Counted from the first letter of the stretch, positions 25,676 to 35,240 are shown. The stretch: DNA of 49,364 bases from Acidobacteriaceae bacterium (GCA_030041305.1 JASHOC010000179.1:1-49364), one strand, 5' to 3'. A program made the numbers and translations. The notes: generated from the letters alone by a model not told the origin.

Positions 25676-27429
25676 CGATTCGCTCTTTTCTTTTTTGGTT
25701 CGGCGCGGTCTCGCTTGCCGTAGCGCAAAGCGCTGCGCCGCCGACGGCGAGTCCGCCGCCGTCTGCATCCGAAATGCAACAGCCTTCTGCCGCAATCGCG
25801 GCGTCTACCGCGCAGCAGGGTTCTGTTATCCGTTTTGAAGACGCCACCGACGGGTCCGGAATCCACTTCACGCACAGCTTCGGCTCAGCCAAGTTGGGAT
25901 CGCTGCTCGAGGGCACGGGCGGCGGCTGCTTGTGGTTTGACTTCAACAACTCGGGCCGGCCCTCGCTGTACGTGATCAGCGGCCGCCCGCTGGCGGATTC
26001 GATGCACCCCTATCCGCTGAAAGATAAGCCGAATCCTCCGCCGCACAACCACCTCTACCGCAATGACGGCGACGGGCATTTCACCGATGTTACCGATCAG
26101 TCGGGGCTCGATCCAGAGATGTATGGGATCGCGGCGACGGCGGCAGATTACGACAACGACGGCTACGAGGATCTGCTGGTGACCGGCTTCGGCAAAGTGG
26201 TTCTCTACCACAATGACGGCAACGGCCACTTTACCGATGTGACGGAGAAAGCGGGCATCAAGGTCAACGGCTGGGCCATCAGCTCCACGTGGCTCGATTA
26301 CGACAGGGACGGCTGCCTCGATTTGTTTGTGGGCCGCTATGTGAAGTTCGATCCGACGTACCGCGCCTTTTACGCTGCGGACAATTATCCCGGGCCGCTC
26401 GATTATGCGGGCGAGACGAACATGCTGTTTCACAACAACTGCGACGGCACGTTTACCGATGTGACGGATAAGTCGGGCATTGGCGCATCCATCGGGCGCA
26501 CCATGGGCGTGACCGCGGCGGACTTCGACAACGATGGCTGGGACGACATCTACGTGACCAACGACAGCACGCAGAACTTTCTCTTCCGCAACAAGCACGA
26601 CGGAACGTTTGAGGAGATTGCGAACGATACGGGGTCGGCTTACGGACAGAACGGGGAAGCGACCTCGTCGATGGGGCCGGTGGCCGCGGACTTCTGGAAC
26701 CGGGGCGTGCTGGACCTGTGGGTGACGGACGGAAGCTACAACCGGTTTTTGCGCAACCTGGGCGCTTTGGAGCTGGGGTCTTTGTCGGCGGCGGATTGGA
26801 AGGGCTTTGAGGACGTGACCGCAGAAGGGGGAATATCCCAGACCGACGCGCAATACGTGAGCTGGGGGTCGGGAGTCTACGACTTCGATAATGACGGCCT
26901 GCTCGACATCCTGGTGTTTCACGGCGGATTGATCCACCTAATTCAGCAAGAGCACACGCTGTTTCGCGGCGTGGGCGATGGGAAATTCGCCGATGTGTCA
27001 CGCCAGGCCGGAGCTGTGCTGAGCAACCGCACTGTGGCGCGCGGCGCCTGCTTCGCCGATTACGACAATGACGGCAAGGTCGATGCGTACATGGTGAATC
27101 TTGGCGCGGAGGGAACGCTGCTGCATAACGTTTCCACCCACACCGGTCATTGGGTGGAGATCAAGCTGATCGGCACTAAAAGCAATCGTGACGGCATCGG
27201 CGCGCGGATTGAAGTGTTTGCTGCGGGCAGGCGCCAGACCGCGGAGCGGGTGGCGAGTTCCGGATATTTGTCGGAGAACGAGGGCCGCGTGCATTTCGGG
27301 CTGGGTGCGGCCACTGTCATCGACAAACTGTTGGTGCGCTGGCCAAGCGGAGCGGTGCAGACGCTCGCACAGCAGCCGGTCGATCGCGTGCTGACCGTGC
27401 AGGAGCCGGGAGAAAGGAAGCCGCGATGA
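25672..27429 (+). CDS. CRTAC1-type FG-GAP/UnbV secreted propeller
   Basis: A 585-residue secreted protein. After a signal peptide (SFLFWFGAVSLAVAQS) and a Pro/Ala/Ser linker comes a seven-bladed FG-GAP propeller with calcium-type loops DYDNDGYEDL, DYDRDGCLDL, DFDNDGWDDI, DFDNDGLLDI and DYDNDGKVDA, then a UnbV/ASPIC domain (IELKL-like VEIKLIGTKSNRDGIGARI to HFGLGAATVIDKLLVRWPSG). CRTAC1 proteins bind ligands outside the cell or in the periplasm; no catalytic residues are known. It overlaps both neighbours by 4 nt (starts in the previous TGA, ends in the next ATG), so its product is made in step with the flanking haem proteins, suggesting a complex. Confidence 0.8.
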   Translation: MTIRSFLFWFGAVSLAVAQSAAPPTASPPPSASEMQQPSAAIAASTAQQGSVIRFEDATDGSGIHFTHSFGSAKLGSLLEGTGGGCLWFDFNNSGRPSLYVISGRPLADSMHPYPLKDKPNPPPHNHLYRNDGDGHFTDVTDQSGLDPEMYGIAATAADYDNDGYEDLLVTGFGKVVLYHNDGNGHFTDVTEKAGIKVNGWAISSTWLDYDRDGCLDLFVGRYVKFDPTYRAFYAADNYPGPLDYAGETNMLFHNNCDGTFTDVTDKSGIGASIGRTMGVTAADFDNDGWDDIYVTNDSTQNFLFRNKHDGTFEEIANDTGSAYGQNGEATSSMGPVAADFWNRGVLDLWVTDGSYNRFLRNLGALELGSLSAADWKGFEDVTAEGGISQTDAQYVSWGSGVYDFDNDGLLDILVFHGGLIHLIQQEHTLFRGVGDGKFADVSRQAGAVLSNRTVARGACFADYDNDGKVDAYMVNLGAEGTLLHNVSTHTGHWVEIKLIGTKSNRDGIGARIEVFAAGRRQTAERVASSGYLSENEGRVHFGLGAATVIDKLLVRWPSGAVQTLAQQPVDRVLTVQEPGERKPR

Positions 27430-29336
27430 GGGGCATGCCGGGCAACCGCCGCGGTCGAGCCGGTTTGGCGACGGCTTTTTGCGCGCTGGCTGCGGCGGTC
27501 TTTGGGGTGGCGATGTGGAATCCCGGGACCGTGAAAGCGGCTGCCGGCGGCAGGACCGGCGAACACCTGATCTACGCTTCACCGGTCGAGCTGTTGTTTT
27601 CGCCCGACGGCGCGCGGCTTTATGTGCTTTGCAACCAAAGCGACGAAGTAAGGGTGCTGGATGGGAGCACCTATTCGGTGATCAAGAACATTTCTGTGGG
27701 TCACGAGCCGCGCGGGTTTTCTCTCTCGCCAGACGGAGCCCGGCTGTTTGTGGCCAACTCCTGGGACGACACGCTTTCAGTGATCGACACGCGGACGCTC
27801 GAAGTAGTGGCCACCTGGCCAGTGGGCGCGGAGCCGTCGAGCGTGGTGGAAGACCGGAGGGCCGAGCGCCTGTATGTGGCCAATCGCATCAGCAACGACG
27901 TAGCGGTGCTCGACGCGCAAACCGGCGCGGAAGAGAAGCGGCTGGCGGCCGGACGCGGCGCCAGTTACATGACGGCTTCGCCCGATGGAAGGCGGTTATA
28001 CGTGACCCATATTTATCCGAATCCGTCGCCGCATCGCACACCGCCGGAGTCGGAGGTCACGGTCATCGACGCGGCCAGCGCCGAAGTGGTCGATCGCATT
28101 CCTTTACGCAGCATTGCCGGCGTCTTTCACATTGCGTTTTCAGCCGATGGCCGGTTGGGCGTCGTGGCGGAGCTGCATCCCAAGAACCTTGTGCCGTTGA
28201 CCGCCGTGGAGCACGGCTGGGTGATGGAGGATACGCTCACGCTGTTTGGCGACGATGTGGGCGACAAGACAGTTGAAATTCCGCTCGACGATCTGGAAAG
28301 TCATGCCGCGCGGCCCTTCGGGGTGGCGATGACGCCGGATGGCTCGCGGATGTATGTGACCAGCGGCGGCTCGGAGATCGTGACCGTGATCGATGTGCCG
28401 CGGCTCTTGCGTTATGTTCGATTGAATCGGCGAGGCATTGCATACGATCTTTCGGCCAGCGGCAATTACGTGGTGAAGCGCATCGCGGTGGGCCATGACC
28501 CGCGCGGCGTAGCGCTCAGCCCCGATGGGCGTCGGTTGTTGGTGGCCAACCGGCTCGATGACACGATCAGCGTCATCGATACGCGCAGCGATTGCGTGGT
28601 GTCGACGATCGCGCTGGCTGGGCCAAAGGTGATTTCGGCGCTGCGCCATGGCGAGCAGACTTTTTACACGGCGCGCTATTCGTTTCATGGAGGAATCGGG
28701 TGCGCCAATTGCCACCTGGATTCGACTTTCGACGGCTTGCAGTGGGATCTGGAACCGGATGGATTGGGACGCGACATTGTCGACAATCGGCTGTTGGAGG
28801 AAGTCAAGGACACCGCGCCCTACAAGTGGAATGGCGGCAATCCCGACCTGCCCACCGAGTGCGGCCCGCGCACGGAGAAATACTTTTGGCGCTCGGAAAA
28901 CTATGACGATCTGACTTTGGCCGACCTGGTCCTTTATATTCGCAGCCTGCCTGCCAGGCCCAACCGCTGGCGATTGCCGGACGGCCAGTTGACGCCGGCG
29001 CAGGAGCGCGGCAAAGCGATCTTCGAGCGTTCGGTGGACAACTTCGGGAGGCCGATTCCGCTCGCCAACCGCTGCGCTTTTTGCCACAGCGGACCGCTGG
29101 GAACCAGCCGGAAATCGTTCGATGTGGGGACGAAGAAAGAGACCGACGATTCGGGCCTGCTCGACACGCCGCAACTGACCAACATTGCGCTCACGGCGCC
29201 CTATCTGCATGACGGCTCGGCGGCCACGCTCGAAGAAATCTGGACCCTCTATAACCCACACGACCAGCACGGCCGCACCAACGATCTGACCAAGGATGAG
29301 CTGAACGACCTGATCGAATATTTGAGGACGCGATGA
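27426..29336 (+). CDS. YVTN beta-propeller fused to di-haem MauG/peroxidase-like cytochrome
   Basis: A 636-residue exported protein. A membrane-signal helix (ATAFCALAAAVFGVAMW) precedes YVTN-type blades with the repeat pattern SPDGARLYVLCNQSDEVRVLD, SPDGARLFVANSWDDTLSVID, RAERLYVANRISNDVAVLD and SPDGRRLLVANRLDDTISVID. The C-terminal third carries two c-type haem motifs, CANCH (426-430) and CAFCH (550-554), plus the LTNIALTAPYLHDGSAATLEEIW block shared with cytochrome c peroxidases and MauG. Those enzymes use two haems to oxidise peroxide or a partner protein. A proximal Met/Tyr ligand could not be placed by eye. The gene follows the CRTAC1 gene with a 4-nt overlap; 10 nt separate it from the next. 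Confidence 0.85.
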   Translation: MRGMPGNRRGRAGLATAFCALAAAVFGVAMWNPGTVKAAAGGRTGEHLIYASPVELLFSPDGARLYVLCNQSDEVRVLDGSTYSVIKNISVGHEPRGFSLSPDGARLFVANSWDDTLSVIDTRTLEVVATWPVGAEPSSVVEDRRAERLYVANRISNDVAVLDAQTGAEEKRLAAGRGASYMTASPDGRRLYVTHIYPNPSPHRTPPESEVTVIDAASAEVVDRIPLRSIAGVFHIAFSADGRLGVVAELHPKNLVPLTAVEHGWVMEDTLTLFGDDVGDKTVEIPLDDLESHAARPFGVAMTPDGSRMYVTSGGSEIVTVIDVPRLLRYVRLNRRGIAYDLSASGNYVVKRIAVGHDPRGVALSPDGRRLLVANRLDDTISVIDTRSDCVVSTIALAGPKVISALRHGEQTFYTARYSFHGGIGCANCHLDSTFDGLQWDLEPDGLGRDIVDNRLLEEVKDTAPYKWNGGNPDLPTECGPRTEKYFWRSENYDDLTLADLVLYIRSLPARPNRWRLPDGQLTPAQERGKAIFERSVDNFGRPIPLANRCAFCHSGPLGTSRKSFDVGTKKETDDSGLLDTPQLTNIALTAPYLHDGSAATLEEIWTLYNPHDQHGRTNDLTKDELNDLIEYLRTR

Positions 29337-29346
29337 AAGGGAAGCG

Positions 29347-30438
29347 ATGATGAGGCCCGCGAGGAAGACGCTCTGGATGGTTGCGGCATTTGTGGCTGCG
29401 GGAACACTGGCGGACGCAGCTACGGACAAAGCGCCCCCAATGCCCCGCTATCGCTTCGTCAACTACACCACCGCCAATGGGTTGCCAGATAACCACGTGT
29501 ATTCCGTGCTGGTGGATGGAGACCGTATCTGGGCGGGCACTGATAATGGCCTGGGAGTTTACGAAAACGGAAAGTGGAAGATTTACAACGTCAAGGACGG
29601 CTTGGCGCAGCAAGCGGTGCTCTCGTTGGCGCTCGACAAGCGGACGGGCGATGTGTGGGCCGGGACCATGGGCGGTTTGAGCCGCATCTCGGGTGGGCGC
29701 ATCGACAGCTTTACGCAATTCAACTCGGGATTGAGCAACGACGTGGTCTACGGCGTGTCGGTGGAAGGCGAAAATGTGTGGGTGGCGACGGCTGCCGGGG
29801 CATGCCGGCTGAATTTAGACACGGGTGAATGGTCGCTTTACAACGAGCGCAACACGCCCATGGTCGAGATTTGGGTTTATGGCGTCTCTGCCGCGCCGGA
29901 TAAGGTGTACTTTGCCGTTTGGGGCAGCGGCCTGCTCGAGTACAACCAGACGACCGGCGGCTGGGACAAGTACGAGGATCCCGATCGCGAAACGGAGATT
30001 GTGCTCTTCAAAGACCAGGGACTGATCCACGACATCGTGTCATCAGTCAGTTATGTCGACAAGATTGTGTGGGCGTCGACTTACTTTGGCGACAGCCGCT
30101 ATGACGGCCGCTACTGGCATAACTTCCTGACCAAAGATAGCGGGCTACCCTCAAACTTCACCAATTTCGTGAAGGGCGTGGACGCCAACCACGCGTGGTT
30201 CTGCACCGACAAAGGACTGGCTTATTACGACGGCGCCAATTGGGCTGTGTACAAGCCATCGCTGACCACCGGCAAGCCGGAAATGACGGTGCGCGACGCC
30301 CAGGGCAACCTGACCCATATTCCGGTCGCCACCGCGCCGGCCAACAACTACATCTTGGGCATCGACTTCCAGGGCGGCGACATCTGGGTTGCCACCGCCG
30401 GAGGATTGAGCCACGGAATTCTGCAATCTCAACCATAA
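29347..30438 (+). CDS. Two-component-type (Reg_prop) beta-propeller, stand-alone
   Basis: A 363-residue protein with a signal peptide (WMVAAFVAAGTLADA) and six or so Reg_prop blades of the form GLPDNHVYSVLVDGDRIWAGTDNGLGVY, GLAQQAVLSLALDKRTGDVWAGTMGGLSRI, GLSNDVVYGVSVEGENVWVATAAGACRL and GLPSNFTNFVKGVDANHAWFCTDKGLAYY. These blades are usually the periplasmic half of hybrid histidine kinases that sense glycans. Here there is no membrane helix, kinase or response regulator attached, so it is a soluble periplasmic ligand-binding or scaffold propeller. It lies third from last in the cluster, with gaps of 10 and 12 nt to its neighbours. ATG at 29347 or 29350. Confidence 0.8.
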   Translation: MMRPARKTLWMVAAFVAAGTLADAATDKAPPMPRYRFVNYTTANGLPDNHVYSVLVDGDRIWAGTDNGLGVYENGKWKIYNVKDGLAQQAVLSLALDKRTGDVWAGTMGGLSRISGGRIDSFTQFNSGLSNDVVYGVSVEGENVWVATAAGACRLNLDTGEWSLYNERNTPMVEIWVYGVSAAPDKVYFAVWGSGLLEYNQTTGGWDKYEDPDRETEIVLFKDQGLIHDIVSSVSYVDKIVWASTYFGDSRYDGRYWHNFLTKDSGLPSNFTNFVKGVDANHAWFCTDKGLAYYDGANWAVYKPSLTTGKPEMTVRDAQGNLTHIPVATAPANNYILGIDFQGGDIWVATAGGLSHGILQSQP

Positions 30439-30450
30439 GGAGCCATCATC

Positions 30451-30951
30451 ATGAGTGCACTTGCTGAAATTCTTGAGGCCATTGCGCATGCGCCCATCGA
30501 GAAGCGCGCGGTGACTAATCACGGCGTGCTCAACGAAGCCTATGCTTACGCCAAGCCGAGTTCGTTTTCGCGGGGAATGCGGATCGATCTAAATGGTCTA
30601 AGTATTCTGCTCATCTCGGGCACTGCGTCGATCGATGAGTACGGCAAGAGCGTGCACATTGGCGACTTTCGCGCCCAGATGCGGCGCACGCTTGCGAATA
30701 TCACCGGACTGCTGGCCAGCGAGGGCTGCAGCTGGCACGATGTGGTGCGCACTACGTGCTACCTGCGCGACATCGAGCGCGACTACCAGGCCTTCAACGA
30801 AGAGCGGACGGCGTTCTACAAAGAGCAAGGGCTCGACCCGCTACCGGCGTCCACCGGCATCCAGGCCATTCTTTGCCGGCCGGAATTGCTGGTGGAGATC
30901 GAGGCCATCGCGATGTTCCGCACGGATAAGACGGCAACCGCCAAGGAGTAG
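30451..30951 (+). CDS. RidA/YjgF-family enamine/imine deaminase-like protein
   Basis: A 166-residue cytoplasmic protein, about 35 longer than E. coli RidA because of an N-terminal extension. Family features: SILLISGTASIDEYGKSVHIGD, the QMRRTLANITGLLASEGCSWHDVVRTTCYLRDI helix pair, and the CRPELLVEIEAIAMF strand whose Arg binds the substrate carboxylate in RidA. RidA proteins hydrolyse reactive 2-aminoacrylate and other imines from amino-acid enzymes. As a sixth gene in a cluster otherwise devoted to exported propellers and cytochromes it suggests that the pathway produces an imine or enamine. AAGGAG lies about eight bases before the ATG. Confidence 0.85.
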   Translation: MSALAEILEAIAHAPIEKRAVTNHGVLNEAYAYAKPSSFSRGMRIDLNGLSILLISGTASIDEYGKSVHIGDFRAQMRRTLANITGLLASEGCSWHDVVRTTCYLRDIERDYQAFNEERTAFYKEQGLDPLPASTGIQAILCRPELLVEIEAIAMFRTDKTATAKE

Positions 30952-30956
30952 CCGCC

Positions 30957-32939
30957 ATGCGCAAGGGATGGTTGTGGGCCGCGGCTTGTTTGTGGGCGGC
31001 CTCGGGTGGACTGATTGCTGTTACCCAGGCGCCGGGGCCGCAGCAGAAGCCGCAAGCAAGCCACGCCACGGCGGGAACAGACGCCCATGTGTGCGAGTGC
31101 GGCGCGCATCCGCCGGGGCCGGCGAAGGATCGCGTGGTTGAGCCCTATGCGGGCGAACCGGAAGACATGAGACCTTACTCCAGGTTCGTCAAGCCTTACT
31201 ACCTCCATTACACCCAACCCACCATATTTAACGGGCCGGGGCGGGATGCGCCCGATCCAAAAAACCTAACCGAAGTGCGCATCGGCTTTGTGGGACCGAT
31301 CGAGCAAAACGACCCGGATCATGTATTTGGTCTGCGCATGTTGCACGGGGCGCAATTGGCCGTGGAAGAAGCCAACGCCCGTGGCGGCTATGGCGGCAAG
31401 CCGTTCCGGCTGATGCTGCACGACGACTACAACAACTGGCAGGCGAACGCTGCTTCCGGTCCCGACCGGCCTACGGAACAGGCCATTTGGGGTGCGGCTT
31501 CGGATGAAGCCGTGAAGATGATTTACGACGATAAAGACTGGGCAATCTTCGGCTCCATCAGCTCGGAGTCCACCCACATCATGTTGCGCGTGGCGCTCAA
31601 AGCGGAGATTCCTATCGTCAACTCGGCCTCCACCGATCCCACGATTCCTGAGACCTCCATTCCCTGGTATTTCACCGACCTGCAGGACGACCGCGTCCAG
31701 GGTTACACGCTGGCGCGAAGAATTTATACCGAACTCGGCCTCAAACGCGTAGCGCTTCTACGCATCAACAACCGCTATGGCCGTCTGGGCGTGCCCAAAT
31801 TTCGCGATGCTTCGCGGCGCCTCGGCCATCCGGTAGTAATCGAGCAGAAATTCATGGCCGGCGACACGGACTTCACGCGGCAGTTGCGTGTGATCGAGGA
31901 GTCGCGCACCGACGGCATTGTTCTCTGGACCGACGAGATTCCCGCCGCTCAGATTTTGAAGCAGATGCGCGCCTTGGGCATGAAACAGCGCGTTTTCGGC
32001 TCCTATCGCACGCTGGGCCCAGACCTGCTCTCCGCGGCCGGCCCGGCCGCGGAGGGTTTCGAGGCGGTCTTTCCCTACGATCCCACTCGCAACGATCCGC
32101 GCTGGCTCGACTTCAACCGGAGGTTCGAAGCTCGTTTCGAGGAGAAACCGGAGCAGTTCGCCGCGCTGGCCTACGACGCCATGAACATGTTGCTCGACTC
32201 CATCTGCAAGGCCGGGTTGAACCGCGTACGCATTCAGGACGCGCTCGACGACATCGGGCAATACGACGGGGTGACCGGACACATGGTCTTCGATCCAAAC
32301 GAAAAGAACGTGGCGCCCATTTATCTCGGCGCGGTGCGCAACGGAGCGATCGCTTACCGGCCGGCTTCGATGGAAAAGCAGCCGCCGGCGCCTGCGCCCT
32401 ATGCGCGCGTGGGGGAGGATGGGGTGAGTTACGATGGACCGCCGCGCCCTGATGCGCCGCCGGGGCCCTTGCGCGCGGTGTTGTTTGGCCCGCAGGCTGA
32501 CCAGGTGGCGCAATCGGTGGCCGTGAAGGCTCAGTTGGCGCAGGCGGCGCGAAATGGGCGAGCGTGGACGCTGCTGCCCGTGAACAGCAGACAAAACTGG
32601 GGCGCAGCTTCAACACAATTGGTCCATGCGCTGCGGGGCGAACACGCGCTGGCCATCATCGCTTTGGACCGCGACGCCGCTCACTTGTCGGAGCAACTGG
32701 CGTTGAAGGCATTTGTTCCGGTTGTGGCTTTGTGCGACGACAAGACTCTTACTTCAACGAATGTGCCCTGGATCTTTCGCTTGCCGGCCGCAACGGCGCC
32801 GGCTGTCGCGCTCCGTTTGTTGAATGAAGCTGAGGCGCGAGGCGCTGCAAACCCCGAACGGGTGAGGAATGTACTGGCCTCGGGAGAGCGAGTAGCCGGC
32901 ATGGCGTTCCTGCCTAATGGAGAACTACGCACGCAGTGA
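30957..32939 (+). CDS. Periplasmic amino-acid/amide-type binding protein with second C-terminal lobe
   Basis: A 660-residue exported protein. After a signal helix (WAAACLWAASGGLIAV) and a segment with CECGAH comes a Peripla_BP_6 (branched-chain amino acid/amide/urea) domain at about 104-470: GFVGPIEQNDPDHVFGLRMLHGAQLAVEEAN, FGSISSESTHIMLRVALKAEIPIVNSASTDPTIP and VLWTDEIPAAQILKQMRALG. A further region (about 505-655) resembles another half-domain of the same fold, with ALAIIALDRDAAHLSEQLALKAFVPVVALCDDKTL and NVPWIFRLPAATAPA. No ABC permease or ATPase gene is near, so it may act as a receptor or a cluster-specific binding subunit. It ends the seven-gene cluster (5 nt after RidA). Confidence 0.8.
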   Translation: MRKGWLWAAACLWAASGGLIAVTQAPGPQQKPQASHATAGTDAHVCECGAHPPGPAKDRVVEPYAGEPEDMRPYSRFVKPYYLHYTQPTIFNGPGRDAPDPKNLTEVRIGFVGPIEQNDPDHVFGLRMLHGAQLAVEEANARGGYGGKPFRLMLHDDYNNWQANAASGPDRPTEQAIWGAASDEAVKMIYDDKDWAIFGSISSESTHIMLRVALKAEIPIVNSASTDPTIPETSIPWYFTDLQDDRVQGYTLARRIYTELGLKRVALLRINNRYGRLGVPKFRDASRRLGHPVVIEQKFMAGDTDFTRQLRVIEESRTDGIVLWTDEIPAAQILKQMRALGMKQRVFGSYRTLGPDLLSAAGPAAEGFEAVFPYDPTRNDPRWLDFNRRFEARFEEKPEQFAALAYDAMNMLLDSICKAGLNRVRIQDALDDIGQYDGVTGHMVFDPNEKNVAPIYLGAVRNGAIAYRPASMEKQPPAPAPYARVGEDGVSYDGPPRPDAPPGPLRAVLFGPQADQVAQSVAVKAQLAQAARNGRAWTLLPVNSRQNWGAASTQLVHALRGEHALAIIALDRDAAHLSEQLALKAFVPVVALCDDKTLTSTNVPWIFRLPAATAPAVALRLLNEAEARGAANPERVRNVLASGERVAGMAFLPNGELRTQ

Positions 32940-33038
32940 GCACGCGTTTCTGCTTTTGTCCGACAATGCCGTCAGGAACCACCGAAATCTAAATCGAGGG
33001 AGAGCCGGTGGAACGGACCTCCAATCGCCGCAGCCCAC

Positions 33039-35240
33039 TTATGGCCCCGTCTCCTGCATCGAGGACCACTTAACCCACAAGGATGGATCGGCGAGCATCT
33101 TGATATAGACGCCGCCGACGACTGACCGGGCCTGAAAGCCAACCTGCTTTGCGGTCACGGTGTTGTACCAGTCAGTCATGGGAACGCGGTCGGGAGTGTC
33201 GTTCAGAAATTTGAATACCGGGTGCACGAGAGCTTGAAAATCGTCGCCATTGGCGGCCAGGGTTGCCGTCCATAGCTCCCAATCCAGTTTGGTGTACGTA
33301 GCGCGATTGTCCAGGGGAAGCCCATATGGATTGAGGCGCTTTTTGTAGGAGGCGATCTCCTCGGCGCTTACTTCCTCCGGAAACAGGTGCAAGCCGAGAA
33401 TCCTGTCCCACACCAGGTTGTATTTCTGGCTCCAGGTTCCGGGTTTATCGAAGGCCAGCCGATAGTGATCGCCATCTTGCGCCATGGCGATCCACTGACC
33501 GGCCATCTTCCGGGCTGCGGTGGCGAAACGCTGCGCCACCTGCGGCTGCTCGAGTCGCTCGGCAAGCTGCGCATACGCGCCCAACGCCTCGATCGCTTTG
33601 AGGGAAAGATTGGCATTGTGCGCCAGGTGTCCCGCGAAATCATCCGTGCAGAGCTGATTCGCGGGGTCGAGGCCATTGGTCATCAGGTACTCTGCCCATT
33701 TTGTCAACAGCGGCCAGTGGCGCCGGGCAAAGTCGGCGTTTCCCTCTGCGTGGGCCGTGGCCGCCACGAGCAGAAGGATGTTGCCCGACTCTTCTACCGG
33801 CATCTGGTTTTCTTCGCTCACCTCGCCGCCGCCATATTGCTGGCCGTTAGCCAGTGGGTATACTCCCAGATCGTGGGGAGCAAAAGGAAACTTCCAGCGC
33901 GGCATCTCCGCATAGCGAAGCACTGGCTCCAACTGCGCCTCCACGAGCTTGGGATTCAGCAGCAGAAACATCGGCGCCGAGGGATAAATGACATCCACCG
34001 TGGAGATTGATCCATTGCTGAAATTCTCCTTCGGCATAAAGAAGGGCGTTCCATCGATATCCGCGACCAGCTTATGAGCAGCAATCGCCTGCTGAAAGGC
34101 GAGGGTGGCGATGGCCGCGTATTCAGGGCCGCCAGCGCGGACAAGATCCGCTTCGAGAGCGGCGTCGAACTTCTGCGAGCGCGCCTCCAGCGCCGGATAC
34201 TGCTGTTCCGCCGCTTTCAACATGGCAGCGAAGGTGGGAAACTGAACTCGCCAATAAGGCAGCAGTCTGCGCTCCATGTATTGGACGGAGTCAATGTCGT
34301 TGTAGGCGAGCAGGAGATGACGTGAGACCGGAGTTGAGCCGACCTGGCCGAGCGGCAAACTCACATTCAGTCGTGGCGCCGGCGGGTAGTGACTTTGCGG
34401 AGTGCGGGGGCCTTCGATGTCGTCCACCTCGGGAATGTGCCCACTCTCGAGAAACTCGCTTCGATCACCCTGATTGCCCGCGGTCATTTCCGCCTTCTCG
34501 TTCTGCGGAACGGCAAGGTAAAACCAGCCCCAGTCGATGCGGACGTTGTCTCCAAACCGCTTTAGAATGGGCTGCGCCTGGCTGCCGATGCGCAGCAGAT
34601 TCAAACCATCGATCGACGCCCGCGACCACGTCACTTCCTCTCCCGGATCGTTTACGGCTAGCGTTCCGGCCGCATCGAGATAGAGCGTCACGTCATGCGG
34701 ACGACCGTCGAGCGACCTCACTGCCCATTGAAGATAGGTGACCGGGCGCGACATGAGGGCCATATCTTCGGGAAACAGGGGGGTCATGAATTCAATCCGA
34801 AGCTCAACCTCAGAATTGGCCATGACCACGACGGCGCGAGTGGGCGTAAGCTCGCTGCTTACCTGGTTGAGCGCGGGCAGGGTCTGCGTTCCTCGGTTCG
34901 CCAAACCGAGATAGCGGTAATTTTTCCCGTCGATGCGCACGATTCCGCATAACTCCTGCGGAACTCCGCTCCAGTGCTTCGTGGGCGCGTCGGTCAGGCG
35001 ATCCGCCATGGACCAGATGCTGAAATAGGGATCGTGGGCGACAAGCGGCGTCGCCGGGGGACGAAGATGAAGCCCATTCACCCGCGTCTGCGCAGATGCG
35101 ACGGAGAAGCTCAGCGAAATCATGAATACGCAGAAAAGCAGGGCAGCCGCAGGCGAACACGGACGCCGCATCTTGAGCGCGGAGCTCATTCGACAATCGT
35201 TTTGAAACTGCTTTCGGGGTTGGGCTTTCAAACCAAACAT
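33039..35240 (-). CDS. Secreted glutaminase A-like protein (DUF4964/5127/4965/1793)
   Basis: A 733-residue enzyme homologue with a signal peptide (PAAALLFCVFMISLSFSVASAQ, about 28-50). An N-terminal beta-sandwich (LHLRPPATPLVAHDPYFSIWSMADRLTDAPTKHWSG) leads to an (alpha/alpha)6 barrel with FNDFAGHLAHNANLS-like TDDFAGHLAHNANLSLKAIEALG, a KPGTWSQKYNLVWDRILGLHLFP block and VPMTDWYNTVTAKQVGFQARSVVGG. This matches fungal/bacterial glutaminase A, which deaminates glutamine outside the cell; whether this member keeps that activity is not shown. The ATG at 35240 has GGAAG five bases before it. A hairpin sits in the upstream gap. Confidence 0.8.
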   Translation of the reverse strand: MFGLKAQPRKQFQNDCRMSSALKMRRPCSPAAALLFCVFMISLSFSVASAQTRVNGLHLRPPATPLVAHDPYFSIWSMADRLTDAPTKHWSGVPQELCGIVRIDGKNYRYLGLANRGTQTLPALNQVSSELTPTRAVVVMANSEVELRIEFMTPLFPEDMALMSRPVTYLQWAVRSLDGRPHDVTLYLDAAGTLAVNDPGEEVTWSRASIDGLNLLRIGSQAQPILKRFGDNVRIDWGWFYLAVPQNEKAEMTAGNQGDRSEFLESGHIPEVDDIEGPRTPQSHYPPAPRLNVSLPLGQVGSTPVSRHLLLAYNDIDSVQYMERRLLPYWRVQFPTFAAMLKAAEQQYPALEARSQKFDAALEADLVRAGGPEYAAIATLAFQQAIAAHKLVADIDGTPFFMPKENFSNGSISTVDVIYPSAPMFLLLNPKLVEAQLEPVLRYAEMPRWKFPFAPHDLGVYPLANGQQYGGGEVSEENQMPVEESGNILLLVAATAHAEGNADFARRHWPLLTKWAEYLMTNGLDPANQLCTDDFAGHLAHNANLSLKAIEALGAYAQLAERLEQPQVAQRFATAARKMAGQWIAMAQDGDHYRLAFDKPGTWSQKYNLVWDRILGLHLFPEEVSAEEIASYKKRLNPYGLPLDNRATYTKLDWELWTATLAANGDDFQALVHPVFKFLNDTPDRVPMTDWYNTVTAKQVGFQARSVVGGVYIKMLADPSLWVKWSSMQETGP

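Noticed and set aside
25885..26937. 350-codon minus-strand ORF opposite the CRTAC1 gene
   Set aside because: It is a shadow of repeated calcium-loop codons; the Val/His/Arg-rich protein is not natural.
28140..29429. 429-codon minus-strand ORF opposite the YVTN cytochrome gene
   Set aside because: Composition and overlap mark it as antisense to a gene with two haem motifs.
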